DNA from: Meconema thalassinum
Taxonomy: Eukaryota; Arthropoda; Insecta; Orthoptera; Tettigoniidae
Assembly: GCA_946902985.2 (NCBI GenBank)
Contig: OX336392.1
Coordinates: forward strand, 16,776,716 to 16,840,715
Length of the DNA: 64,000 nucleotides
Direction of reading: 5' to 3'
Part shown: positions 32,638-43,393 of the stretch, piece by piece
How positions within the stretch are numbered: the first letter of the stretch is position 1
How the letters are laid out: every line of letters begins with the position of its first letter
Notes under the pieces: model-generated
Database searches by the model: none
Told to the model about the DNA's origin: nothing
The model's input: only the letters and a program-made list of their open reading frames with translations
Translations under genes and position numbers: made by a program

Positions 32638-34057
32638 TGTAGCAGCTTCTTAGTTAGTGCCCCATGTTGGTAGCGACAATGTAACGTTTTGGCTGCCCCT
32701 ACTGTTGGGTGAGAAATGTAACTGTTTACCTTTGCCTAAGCTATGTTGTTTTAATGGGCGCCAAGACCTCAATGCAATGTTGAAATCTAAATTTGTATTT
32801 AACAACGTCTAGCTCTGGCAGAACACATTCAAGACTCTATTCACTCAGATCGTGGTATGATTTGATCATTAACCCAACAAACAATTGTATCAGGAGAAGG
32901 AATTGGTCTATATCTAATGCTACCTACTGAAAGCAAAGATTGCATTGTAAAAGAAATGAATTTATTATATAAAACAAGTATAGCAAAATTAATAATAATA
33001 AGTTTAACATTTAAATTGGAGCGTTGTGATTTGAATATTACCGATAGAAAATTACGTGAAAACGGAGTCTGATAAATTGATTTTACTCTTATTTCCAAGC
33101 TATGAAGTTACTGAATTATGAAATATAAAACAAAGAAAAATGAGAGATTGCGTATTTCTGCGTCATTAGCGCTTACCCCTGGAAATTGCCAAAGCATTTC
33201 CCTCGTTCTTGATGATGCTGTGTGCTTCCCACAGTCTCCTGGACGTCGCCATCTTCTTCGTTATATGTTGATATTCTGGTAGATTAGATAACTCTATGGT
33301 CCGTACATCGGACCCAAACTCTCGTAAAACCGCACTGGTTACGTTTTACAAAAGATCGTCGCTAACTCCACTGAACATCGGAGCGACACGCACTTGCGAC
33401 CGTACACTGCAAGTTCTACACAGATTGTCACTAACTCCCCTGAACATCGGAGCGACACGCACTTGCACCCATACTCCTCAAGTATTTCACAGATAGTCCC
33501 CGTCTCACGGCGCGTCGAACGATATATTCACCTGTCGGCTCCCCCACTCCGGAGCAGTCTCCTAGCTTACGCTGTCTCCGCTGATTGGCTGAGCCCTACG
33601 CGCTAGATCCCCACTCCTTCCTCATTACACTCCGCGGGAGGGAGAAGTCGATTTCCGTTTCAACAATTCGCCTTTTCTAGACCTTGCGACCCAAGATTGC
33701 GTCATGCTCCTCGACAAGATTCAGCGTGTACTTGAAATCCCAGTGAGTCATCTCTCTCAAATACCCTAACTGACAAAAACTCCGTAAAATTCCGTAATCA
33801 GATAATTTTCTATGATATCGTCGTTCGTAATAATTTGCTTGATAGCGTTTTCTAAGACATAGAAAACCTATCTGAATGCTAATAATTTTTATAAAATGCT
33901 CCGAAAATACCTTAATAATAATTATAATAAATTAATAATAATAATAAATTACCATGAAAAATTGTCTTGGCAGAACAATTTGCCGCGTAAATAAATATAG
34001 AATGGCTTCCTACTGACTTATGCCAGTTGCATAAAACCCCTCGAAAAACACGTTACA
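32638..34057 (-). mobile_element. One-LTR remnant of the gypsy-like family
   Basis: A perfect 4-bp duplication ACAT (32634-32637 and 34058-34061) bounds this insert. It contains 8 bases of one LTR end (TGTAGCAG), a short leader with the primer-binding site (GCCCCATGTTG on the plus strand), and one full-length LTR of about 1378 bp (32680-34057). The LTR is the same family as 1330-2643 but clearly more diverged than those two are from each other. Nearly the whole interior and one LTR are missing. Confidence 0.85.
33362..33499 (-). repeat. 69-bp tandem duplication in the LTR remnant
   Basis: The phrase CTGAACATCGGAGCGACACG occurs twice, 69 bp apart, where the related LTRs at 2024 and 8098 have it once. 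It accounts for most of the extra length of this LTR. Confidence 0.8.
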
Positions 34058-34331
34058 ACATTAACGCAGCAACTTGCGAAAACGTCCCTCTCAACACGTA
34101 CCGCAACACAAGGGCAGGAGTCTACCGGGGCCATAGGCCAGAAAGCGGGCAGACCACCCTCCAACACGTTGCGGACACACACACACACACCACCAATTCC
34201 CGGAACCGGCCCGGAAGCCTAACAAGACCGAGAACAGGCGAAGCCGGGAACTTGTCCCCCCAACACCAATACAGGGAGGAACGGGACTACGCACCCCAAA
34301 GTTACGGAAAAGGACAGTAAAACAAACTACC

Positions 34332-34685
34332 AGGGGGGACAAGGAAAGACACATTAGGGAAGAGTGGGAGAGGGCCTACAGACGGACACACTACCGGGAT
34401 TATAGAGACCCAACTGGGCCGACAGCAGGAGCACATGCTCCGATAAGGGATGAAACCCGCGATCGGCGGCGAAACGAACGAAGGGGCGGGCGTGAGAGAC
34501 ACTTGCATGACATTTGGACATCCACGCTACAATATGACGATAGGGCATACAGGTCCACTAGGCACACGGGCCTGACTACGCACGCAATGGCTAATTCGAC
34601 GCCAGGACCACGAGTGCAAGTGCAGACGTGGACACATACGGAGATCCACACTCGGCACACATACATAACCACACACAGTTGGTAG
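34332..34685 (+). CDS. Possible basic gag-like reading frame in the 12-kb element
   Basis: An open frame reads DKERHIREEWERAYRRTHYR, then DPTGPTAGAHAPIRDETRD and RRRNERRGGRERHL, before a stop at 34685. It is rich in Arg, Glu, Thr and His, as in nucleic-acid-binding gag regions. It lies between the two gag-like modules and needs a frameshift to join either. There is no recognised domain, and it may be chance openness of GC-richer DNA. Confidence 0.3.
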   Translation, partial: RGDKERHIREEWERAYRRTHYRDYRDPTGPTAGAHAPIRDETRDRRRNERRGGRERHLHDIWTSTLQYDDRAYRSTRHTGLTTHAMANSTPGPRVQVQTWTHTEIHTRHTYITTHSW

Positions 34686-34770
34686 CACACTATCCCATCC
34701 ACACGAAAACACGTTCAAAATTTAGGATGATTACCGAGAAATCCAGGCCAACAAGGCCATTTTTGAGTTC

Positions 34771-35688
34771 ATGGCAGGGCCGCCAGCCCAGCCGAGAGAG
34801 GACATAAGCGTAAATACACTAACTCGGCAATTTGCGAGGATGTCCCTCTCGCCACGTACTGCCACACAAGGGAAGGAGTTCACCGTGGCCACAGTCCAGA
34901 AGACGGCCAGGTTAGACTCCAACACACTGCGGGGACAAAGTTACATGAATAGACGTCCTTCAGCTCCGGTTCGGAAGGCAATCTTACCAAGCCGGGGAGC
35001 AGAACCTAGGCCAACCCCCTCAAAACGGACGAACGAGAGGGAGTTGACGCCCGGACTCTCGAGTACACATGACATAACAGGGAGAAAACGGGAGGTAACC
35101 ATGTCATGGGCTGAGAACGTACAGCCCGCCCTACAGCACATTAAGCCCACACACACCTACACAAATAGGCAAACACAAGGGCAGGAGTCTACCGTGGCCA
35201 TAGGCCAGAAATCGGCCAGACTACGCTCAAATACATTGCCAGGGCAGAGACAGGCAATTAAACGGCCTTTACCGCTAGTTCAAAGGGCAATTTTGCCAGA
35301 ATGGAAGCGGGCACCGGCATTCGTACCCCAGGTGCCTTCAGGCCCTCAGGGTGCACAACACACACCCGCACACTCTGACCAGGCGCTAACACACAGTACA
35401 CGGGGTATAAGAAAGGTCTTATTACCTACCCCACGAGACCGGTCAGTCAAAAATACACACACCCCCGTAAACTCTACTAGGGTAGCGCAGAGCGCAATTA
35501 GTCCCTCGAACGCAGGCACACTCAGGCCAACATCCAGGCACTACGGTGAAAGTAGGCCCAGGCTTACTTTGCTACAAACTCCTCCGGAAAATAGCAAAGA
35601 AGCACCTAAATGGGTTTCAGGGGCCTATGCCCTAGTGACAGGGCGACAGTATCCACCTTCCCGAGCAATGACGCTCGAACAAGGATAA
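34771..35688 (+). CDS. Gag-like basic repetitive protein (module 2) of the 12-kb element
   Basis: The 305-residue frame starts MAGPPAQPREDISVNTLTRQ and is rich in Arg, Pro, Thr and Gln, with few hydrophobic stretches. It contains two related internal blocks, QGKEFTVATVQKTARLDSNT and QGQESTVAIGQKSARLRSNT. Each is followed by a basic patch ending in RKAILP or QRAILP. The same block occurs a third time in module 1. I recognise no domain, no zinc knuckle and no protease. By position after the LTR and primer site, and by basic composition, a gag or RNA-binding role is the best guess. It could be a residual or non-functional gag. Confidence 0.5.
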   Translation: MAGPPAQPREDISVNTLTRQFARMSLSPRTATQGKEFTVATVQKTARLDSNTLRGQSYMNRRPSAPVRKAILPSRGAEPRPTPSKRTNERELTPGLSSTHDITGRKREVTMSWAENVQPALQHIKPTHTYTNRQTQGQESTVAIGQKSARLRSNTLPGQRQAIKRPLPLVQRAILPEWKRAPAFVPQVPSGPQGAQHTPAHSDQALTHSTRGIRKVLLPTPRDRSVKNTHTPVNSTRVAQSAISPSNAGTLRPTSRHYGESRPRLTLLQTPPENSKEAPKWVSGAYALVTGRQYPPSRAMTLEQG

Positions 35689-36877
35689 CGACTTTCACCA
35701 TGAGTATAACACACACTGTCACCTGAAGCACAAATATATACGAGCAGGGTCTTTTACACGTGAGAAACACGACAGTGGATACAGAAAGGGCAGATCCCAC
35801 CCCTGTAAACGGTAGATTTCACACGTATATACAGCAGATCGTGGCCAATTCAAAACTATGTAATTTGAAATTTTTCCTAAATTTTTCTTGGGCCCTAGCA
35901 TTTTTCAGGCCATCAAGGGTTTATGATCATAGTTGGTCCACATTATAGCTTGGATAATGTAAAGTTTCTAATATGCAAAGCCGAGCGGAAGCCAATTAGG
36001 CGAGCCACGCGGCTTAGGGCCGGAAAGAGCTATTCCGAACACAGCCTAAGCAGCAAACCACAGCATAGAGCTTAGGCGAGTCTTTCTAAGTAGAAATGAC
36101 TAAGTGTTCTATGTTCCGGTCCCACAGTTTGATAGATTCTCTTTTGATGGCCGAGAGCCCTAAGCGTAAGCAAGAATTAAGAATCTCAAACTATTTTTCA
36201 AAAATGGTAGATTTCCCTGAGACGTAACTAGATTACTGTTGTACTAACGTCGCCCAACAGGTGAATAGTACACTCAGGTCCTACCTTTCATTTTTAAACA
36301 TCTTGACATTATTTACGATACAATCTTTACAGATTACCGCCGTCTGGCAACCTGCTCAAGTAATCATAAAGCATTATGTAAATGTCATACAATATATTTT
36401 CTCTATTTTTTTTCTCTCCCAAAGAACTTTCTTAATTTGAATTTTTGGACAGCTCATTTTTCTTTTTCGCCTCTTTAATTAATCCTGTGAAAGGAACATT
36501 ATCCAAGTTGAACTGTATGTATTTAACCTATAGGTACACGTAATACGTTACAATGCCTATAACATAAATTTTTCTCGTCCCCCACAAAAACGCACAAACT
36601 AACCATAAACACCATGGGGTAACACTCACAGCTCAAGGGGGAACACCATTACTTATTTCATGAAGGCATGTCACACCCGCCAAACAACACCTACACCTAC
36701 AGGCGGGAACACTGTCAAGAGGAAGGGAAGTGATCCCACTGGCAGACGTGGAAAGAAGGCCAAGAAATAGCCTTCGGACCTCGCTGACCGCACCGGGATA
36801 CGACCCTAACACTTGGCAGAACTGTCCAGAAGACACAAGCCTGAATGGCACCAGAAATAATTATCCTGGTTAAAGAC

Positions 36878-36935
36878 GGTCTTGAACCCGCAATCTCCTG
36901 AATACCAGGAGTGCAAGGTCGGGTAATTATCCCAT
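36878..36935 (-). other. tRNA-like segment inside the 12-kb element
   Basis: On the minus strand a perfect 5-bp anticodon-like stem CTCCT/AGGAG encloses a 7-base loop with TAT at the anticodon position. A T-arm-like GCGGGTTCAAGACCG follows. The T stem pairs poorly and the base before the anticodon is not T, so it is unlikely to be a working tRNA. It may be a captured tRNA pseudogene or SINE head. Confidence 0.35.
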
Positions 36936-39900
36936 GGGAGGATATAATAATAAAGGACAGTTCCACTAACACATATACATAAGCACAAAACAATCAAATC
37001 ACCTCCGACACCTAGTCACCAAACACGCAACTAGCGGCCCGGTGACACACATACATAATGACATCGGGTACCACTAACATGAATATATTCGACCCACGCT
37101 TACATTACCACAAAACTTGGGAACACAAATGTATTTAGTGGAAGGTTCTTTTCTATCACGGAAAGCCATGTTCGCAACAGCAGAGAGAGCACTCAGGCTT
37201 AGACACACACACGTGCCGGACACAGGAACATCGTCAAACAAGTAGTAAGATAGCGCACACGTCAATGAAATTGGAGACTATCGCCGTCAGCGATAAGACA
37301 CTCGTGACTGGGCGACCTTCACTACATACGAACAGCTAACAGGCATGCAGCTCTGAAGGCGGAACACACGCCATCATTCACGCCAGGTTCAAAATCCTAT
37401 AACTTCCAAAATTACAATACGAGGACCATTCTCAAAGACACAAACTTTTCACGCCAATGCGTATTTTCATCTGCGCATTTCAAATACACGATACGTGCGC
37501 CATGGTATATACGGTACAGATATCGTAATACCAGAGCCTTAAAGCAGGCGGGTGCGAACTCACGACTACACAACATACTCGTGCCAAAAAACTAACTAAT
37601 CAACGGTATTTTTGGCGCAAGACACACAATCAAAAGACACATTGGGGACAATCAAATCCCAACAGACAACGCAGACATAGAACACGGAGAATTACATGAT
37701 TACGGGTCCGAATACCCAGCAAAAATCGGACGCCATGGGAAACAAAAAAAAATCCAGACGCCCAATTACACTGAAATTGGCCCCAGACAAGCACATAAGT
37801 GGGGCAGACACATGTCTATAGGCATATGAGGGTTTTTTTTTCTTTTTCCCATACATAATGGAGCATAGATTCGCCCCAGGGTACTCGCTACAACAGCCTA
37901 CCTCGGCATTGGCGACCCAGGAATTCCCAACAAGAGGGCGCACCGAAAATTCTAGGCCTCCAAGGGGATCACAATAGACTTCCCAGACATAGATTACACA
38001 TAGTTACACAAGGCAGAAGTTTTGCTGAAAACAGTGTACACATAACAACGGTTAGCAAAAACGGGACAGATTACCACACTGGCACTCCCGGAATCCCAAA
38101 CAATGACAATATGCCGACATTCGCAAAAAGGCACGTTCCGACAGCCAACATACGTGACGTCAGAGCCTTCCCTTACACAAGCAAAAACATTGACTTGCAA
38201 ATTCCAGAAGCATTGCTACACTAACATACAGTACACATGGATATTGGCACAGAATCCTGCAATGTTTCAATATGCCTGGCATTTAACAATATGCAGATAC
38301 TGTGGGTCATATTATCTTAGGCCCATAGGAGCATGTTTACACAGATGATGACAGGCCGCACGCACCTCCTGCCCATGCACGCGACACACGATAGGACTTA
38401 GGCTATAACAGCCCACCCACCCGCATGGTGTAACGGAACATAGTCACACACACGCGCTCACTAATCAGGGGCGAATACAGACAGGGACTCTGAGGGAACA
38501 GACCTCCCCAATAAATACTTCTCCTCTTACTTTTAAATCCTGAAACCATCATAGGCGGTCAGGACATGACCAGTCACACTACGATCACTTGCTACATTAA
38601 CATTGCAACTGAGAGACCAGATTAGGTCGTGACGTTATAGCGTCACCATACTTTACTATCCCAAGGAGCGGTTAGAAAACAGATAGTGACCAGATGAGGA
38701 TGACAGACAGGAGCACAGGTGGATAGGGCCAGCCAGATAGCCAATATACCGCCTACAGCCTACCATAGTACCACCCTCATCCTTCCATAACCTTCCCACT
38801 TACAACATTAACCAACACAGACACATAAACACATAAAAACAGCTAAACTACACGCCAAAATATACATCGGGGTTGATAGACTTCATGCGTTTAAAGAGAG
38901 GGCTCACTACGCCCTGGCTCTCAATGCTAACACCTGAGTATTAGGGGGGTGTCGGAAAGAATGGCAAGCGTAATGCACATCTCTAAGTAAGAGATGAGGC
39001 CAAATTTATATATTAACAACTTTTTTTAATTAAATAATCCCGCATGAAAGGGAAATAGTATTATTATACATTGACCGATACCTATCCGTAAATGAGTGCG
39101 GATACGCCTCATATCCAGATACATGCATGGAATATCCCACCCACATACCGAGGGTTATTACTATTGAACCTGCATGACACTTTGTTAAAATTTTTGCAAT
39201 CCCGGGAAATACCTACCCCCGTCCACTCATTGTAGAAGCATCCTGATACCATCACCGGCTCCAGGCCACCATTTACATGGAGCCCAAAGATGCGCAACCC
39301 CCTCCTACCCTGCTTCAAGCCTATTCAACAAATAACACCCCCCGGATCCTAATAACAGGGAACCTAACGCCATAAACCCTACTAACGCCTCCATGAAAAT
39401 TAACAAGGCATTACAGCTGGAAGTCCGACATAGCACAGTAGACCTGAAGTAGTCTATGCACTTAGAAGATTCTACAACCCCAGAACACTTAATTTTTTTT
39501 TACATTTTCAACACAATAAATTATTTACACAATACACTTATATTTTTATATATATATAAAGGAATCTGTGACACGCTGAGTGATGATAACAGCGTAGGCA
39601 GAAGGGCAAAGGCACCACGCAGGAGCAGAGCTGGGTAAGGCGATGATAAGCCCTACCCCAGTTGGCTCACTGACCCAGACCAAACAGACGAACTACGTAA
39701 GGTCGAAGCGCCGATGACCTAGCACGGGCAAACGTCGGAGTCCCGGAAGGCCTAGCCTGCCCCCGGGACAAAGAAAAGTTACACCCACCATGTGCTACGG
39801 GCATCGAAGCCAGACCTGCAGGGAAGACTTTCTGAGGATGGTGGGAGAAATAGCCAGCTCCACACCGGACTCAGGAGATGACCCTAGGGACGACCCAATT

Positions 39901-40028
39901 AGGACTAGACTCTTAGTTAGTGTATAGGTAAATAAAACTTCTATAGCGAGAAGTTTGCCTCCTATTTGTAGGAGTGAAGCAGCATTTTAGGGTTCACCGG
40001 AATCAACCCTAGAGCCAACAATGCCAAT

Positions 40029-40190
40029 ATAGGCGAAGAGGAGCCGGACACCGCCATTCCCGGAGGATATTATTACTGCCAACATAGGCGAAGAGGACCC
40101 CGGACGCCGCCATTCCCGGAGGATATTATTACTGCCAACATAGGCGAAGAGGACCCGGACGCCACCATTCCCGGAGGACACTATTTTAGC
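40029..40190 (+). repeat. 55-bp tandem repeat, three copies
   Basis: The phrase AGGCGAAGAGGA recurs at 40031, 40086 and 40142. Each is followed by CGGAC, then GCC(G/A)CCATTCCCGGAGGA. Spacing is 55-56 bp. Confidence 0.85.
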
Positions 40191-40472
40191 GGACGATGTC
40201 CAATGCCCACTTAAATGGTGACGCATCGGGCAGCCAGAGTTAATAAATGAGGAGCATCGCGGGCACTCAAAGGGGTTTAGTGGGCAGACCCAACAACAAT
40301 GAATATATCAATGACGACATATGCAAATACAACGGCAATGAACAGGCAAGTATAACGGGCGAAGCGTTTGCTCTTTTTGGGCACCGCAGCCGCCCGGAAC
40401 TTTATTAATACTAGTTAATAAGCATTAACATAAGTGTCGACAATTAGGATTAAGACGGAGGGGACTACGAGG

Positions 40473-40499
40473 CATTGTTGGGTTCCGGTCCCAACAATG
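40473..40499 (+). other. Perfect 10-bp hairpin
   Basis: CATTGTTGGG and CCCAACAATG flank the 7-base loop TTCCGGT. It lies about 230 bp upstream of the repeated hairpin block. Confidence 0.75.
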
Positions 40500-40727
40500 T
40501 ACTACAAGGGCACCCCCGCGAGAGAAATCGGACGGACAGCATCCATCTAAATTTTAGTATTTAAGTCACAGTGCCATTTTTAAGGTCACTTAGATATAAG
40601 CAAATTCAACAAGCGCTGTTGCTAAAATAGGGCACAGCACATTTCGGCTTTAGAGTAAGGTCCACTCGGCATGTATATACAGCATAGTTTTACATTTAAG
40701 GCATTTTTTTTAGATTAAGGTAAAGCC

Positions 40728-41060
40728 GCTCGGCACCTGATGACCAACAAACCCGTCATCAGGGTAAGCCCGATAACACATTAGGTTAACAATAGACTAA
40801 GGTAGAATATCTCGGCACCTGATGACCAACAAACCCGTCATCAGGGTAAGCCCGATAATACATTAAGTTAGATTATACTAGAATAAATTACACTAAGGTA
40901 GAATATTTCGGTACTTGGTCACCAAAAATCGGTACCAGGGTAAGCCCGATAATATAACACAATAAGTAGAGTAAGTAGGCTAAGATAGGACTCTAGCCGG
41001 CATAGGTTAAGATACGGCAATATAGAGTGCCAAAGGTAAGCAATATTGGCATGCGCCTAT
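40728..41060 (+). repeat. Repeated structured element with covarying hairpins
   Basis: At least three copies begin near 40730, 40812 and 40908. Each has TCGG, a hairpin, GTAAGC and CCGATAA, so TCGG can pair with CCGA as an outer stem. Copies 1 and 2 have the inner stem CCTGATGAC/GTCATCAGG. Copy 3 has CTTGGTCACC with GGTACCAGG, which keeps pairing through different bases with one bulge. A looser fourth relative (GGCA...TGCC then GGTAAGC) lies near 41016-41040. The pattern suggests selection on RNA (or single-stranded DNA) folding. Confidence 0.65.
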
Positions 41061-42320
41061 AAATGATATATATGGCTTGTATAATATTTCTATGCTCTAT
41101 TACAGATCACCCGAGCGGCAATCCACTAATATACTTTGTCCACAGGTCCACAACGCAATAAACATGTCTTTTGTAAATATATTTCCAACACCAAATTGTA
41201 CACACTCTCCTCTGTCACAAACATATACACTCTCCAAAACTTTCAGTTGCACCCTTTAACAGTGACAACACAGTGGTAAACGATGCACAGTAACCGTGGA
41301 ATACTGAGCATCAATGAGCACAGATACACATTATGCACGCAAATGAAGCGTGGATTCAGTGTCTAAGGGCGGCACAACGCTTGTAAGCGCCGCGCCTTCG
41401 ACGCTAAGGTGGAATTCCTAACCACGGTGGGAAAACCACTAGGGCATAAGAAACAACAAAAGGAGACAGCGGATTAGCCACTGAACCTTGGCAGAAACGG
41501 CCACTTAAGGACGCTTCGGAAGCAAGGTAGAGAGTTAACAGCGCAAAAGGTATACATTAACTGGCCACTTATAAGAGCTCTATAAGGTAATATATATATT
41601 AGTTATAAATTATTTTGTATTCCATAATTATATCATGACAAGGTTATACACGTACATGTTCCACGCGGTTGGATAATATACCCATACATAGAATACCAAC
41701 CATCATTACTACTATGGTTATTATTATTATTATGTTTATTTATTATAAATGTCATGATCATCATTATTCTCGGGTCATGCCCGGCATCATCATCATGATT
41801 ACCAATGTCACTATGCAATGCTACCATAATTACCACAGTACTATCACCAGCCTGTATACGGCACCATTATTGCCATCATCGCCACGGCGAACATTGTTAT
41901 ATTTTTTTCCAATGTATACATGTACACAATGATTATGCTTTTGTTTCTTTCATTTTCTTTCTTCTAACGCCCAAATTTGTGAAGGTGTTCCGTTTTACCC
42001 CAACACAATAAACATATTTTAATATTTCCTTTAACTTATACCTTGGAACACCTATTTTTTCTATTTCTTCCATCTTTCACATTGCAGGGAGCAATTTTTT
42101 CCCCAAGACAGCGTCGGACGGCACAATCACCCGTCCAGCCCTGGGTTTTTTCCTCCCTGCACAACACCAATATCGTATACAATGTCAAAACCATGTTTTT
42201 TTTGTGGAACTTTTCATATTGCAAATGGCAATTTTTTTTATTTTTATGAACTGTTTTAAAATTATCACATGTATATGCATATATCCCAAAACCCACCCCT
42301 CTGAACACGAGCTGACCTCA

Positions 42321-42388
42321 CATCTACACGACATCGCTACATCTACACGACATCGCTACATCAACACGACATCACTACCTCTACACGA
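42321..42388 (+). repeat. 19-bp tandem repeat
   Basis: CATCTACACGACATCGCTA is repeated about 3.5 times with small changes, close to the 3' LTR. Confidence 0.85.
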
Positions 42389-42493
42389 AACAGAAGAAAC
42401 GAAGATGAGATACAAGGAGGATTCCACAACGACCTACTACATCGACACCCCAACTCCACGTTCCGTTCCCGTTCGCGGGGACGCGAACTAATC

Positions 42494-42506
42494 AAAGGAG
42501 GAGACT
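42494..42506 (+). other. Polypurine tract of the 12-kb element
   Basis: AAAGGAGGAGACT lies directly before the 3' LTR (TGTACAGG), as expected for the plus-strand primer. Confidence 0.7.
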
Positions 42507-43389
42507 TGTACAGGCCCCCAGGGGGTTGCACCCCCTGAAGCCACCCTCCATCATCTATTAAAACCACCCCTAACTGGCAAACATCATAAGTCCAGAACAG
42601 TACCTTTTACACGGCAAGGGCGGCTGCCCAGCTTGGGAGGCCTGCCAACCACTTGCATCACACTCACAAACACCTACACAATAGCTAACTAGGGCACCTA
42701 CATCGATGGAATGTCGACGAAGCAACGCCAGAACCTATAAGAAGGAAGGCCTTAATGAGGACACGCTCTCTCTATTATCTGTCATACAGTGTGTGTAGCC
42801 GGAGGCCCTGTTAACTGCTGCTATCATCAGGTGAGTCAGCAAGTGTTCAGATATCCTATACTTTGTAAAACCTACCCACAAACTTGTACACATAACTTGC
42901 ATTATTATTCACGTTCCCCTAAGAGGGACATACAATTTCATACTCACTGACCAATAAATACTTGGTCAGTAATCTACACATTGCATTTGTAATTACACGC
43001 CTCTTTACATCCTAACACCCTTCCTGACTCTCGTCACGAGTAAGCGTGACAATAGTAGCCGGTAATCGCCTGCTCAGGCTCCATTGTGTCTCCCGCACGC
43101 GACCGCTGGCAGCGAGCCGCCGGCATAGCTGACATAAGCAGGTCTGTTATATAATTCCTTCCGACCAGCTGAGAGTCCAGTACATTAACCTGCGCCCAGA
43201 GGATCATCCCCTAAACGACGCTTACGTCTTTATAGGAGCACCCCCTAACATTTAAACATCACACAACACTCTACACTGGTAAGCTTACCCAGCTACGGGA
43301 AGCTGCCCTCTCTAGAAATCACCTTCCAAATTAGTACACTAACACATATGTTTTAGACCTAACTACCCCCAACTAAGGGATCTAAAACA
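42507..43389 (+). repeat. 3' LTR of the 12-kb element
   Basis: This is the partner of 31421-32303, ending TCTAAAACA before the CATG target duplication. Confidence 0.95.
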
Positions 43390-43393
43390 CATG

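Larger units (their letters stand above)
32538..34205 (+). pseudogene. Gag-like module 1 of the 12-kb element, split by an LTR remnant
   Basis: The ATG at 32538 opens a frame starting MNSPARQAMLRNIHFELAD. After 33 codons it is interrupted by the gypsy-like remnant (32638-34057 plus a duplicated ACAT). Beyond the insert the frame continues into RTATQGQESTGAIGQKAG and SNTLRT, then soon stops. It parallels module 2 at 34771, which has VNTLTRQFARMS and TATQGKEFTVATVQKTA at matching places, so the split site is confirmed by its paralogue. No known domain is recognised. The gag assignment is by position and composition only. Confidence 0.6.
35689..42493 (+). other. 6.8-kb apparently non-coding interior of the 12-kb element
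   Basis: All open frames here are short and resemble nothing known. Contents include a tRNA-like segment (36878-36935), a 55-bp tandem repeat (40029-40190), a perfect hairpin (40473-40499), a set of repeated covarying hairpins (40728-41060), ATT/ATC-rich simple sequence (41700-41840) and a 19-bp tandem repeat (42321-42388). No degraded pol motif (YxDD, DSG/DTG, integrase DDE) was found by eye. Confidence 0.6.
31421..43389 (+). mobile_element. 12-kb LTR element with no pol (LARD-like)
   Basis: Two 883-bp LTRs (TGTACAGG...TCTAAAACA) flank a 10.2-kb interior. The CATG target duplication is at 31417-31420 and 43390-43393. By eye the LTRs differ at a single base, so the insertion is very young. 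The element has a candidate primer-binding site and a polypurine tract. Its only coding-like part is a repetitive basic gag-like region (32538-35688). No protease, RT, RNase H or integrase was seen in any frame. This matches large retrotransposon derivatives moved in trans by a partner. It carries a nested gypsy-like remnant. Confidence 0.88.

Noticed and set aside
34027..34320. A 97-codon frame starting in the LTR remnant
   Set aside because: Its start lies in the LTR and only its later part is the gag-like module, so it is a chance fusion across the insertion junction.
41700..41900. A possible gene in ATT/ATC-rich sequence
   Set aside because: The open frames on both strands are produced by simple repeats (ATT, ATC, CAT).
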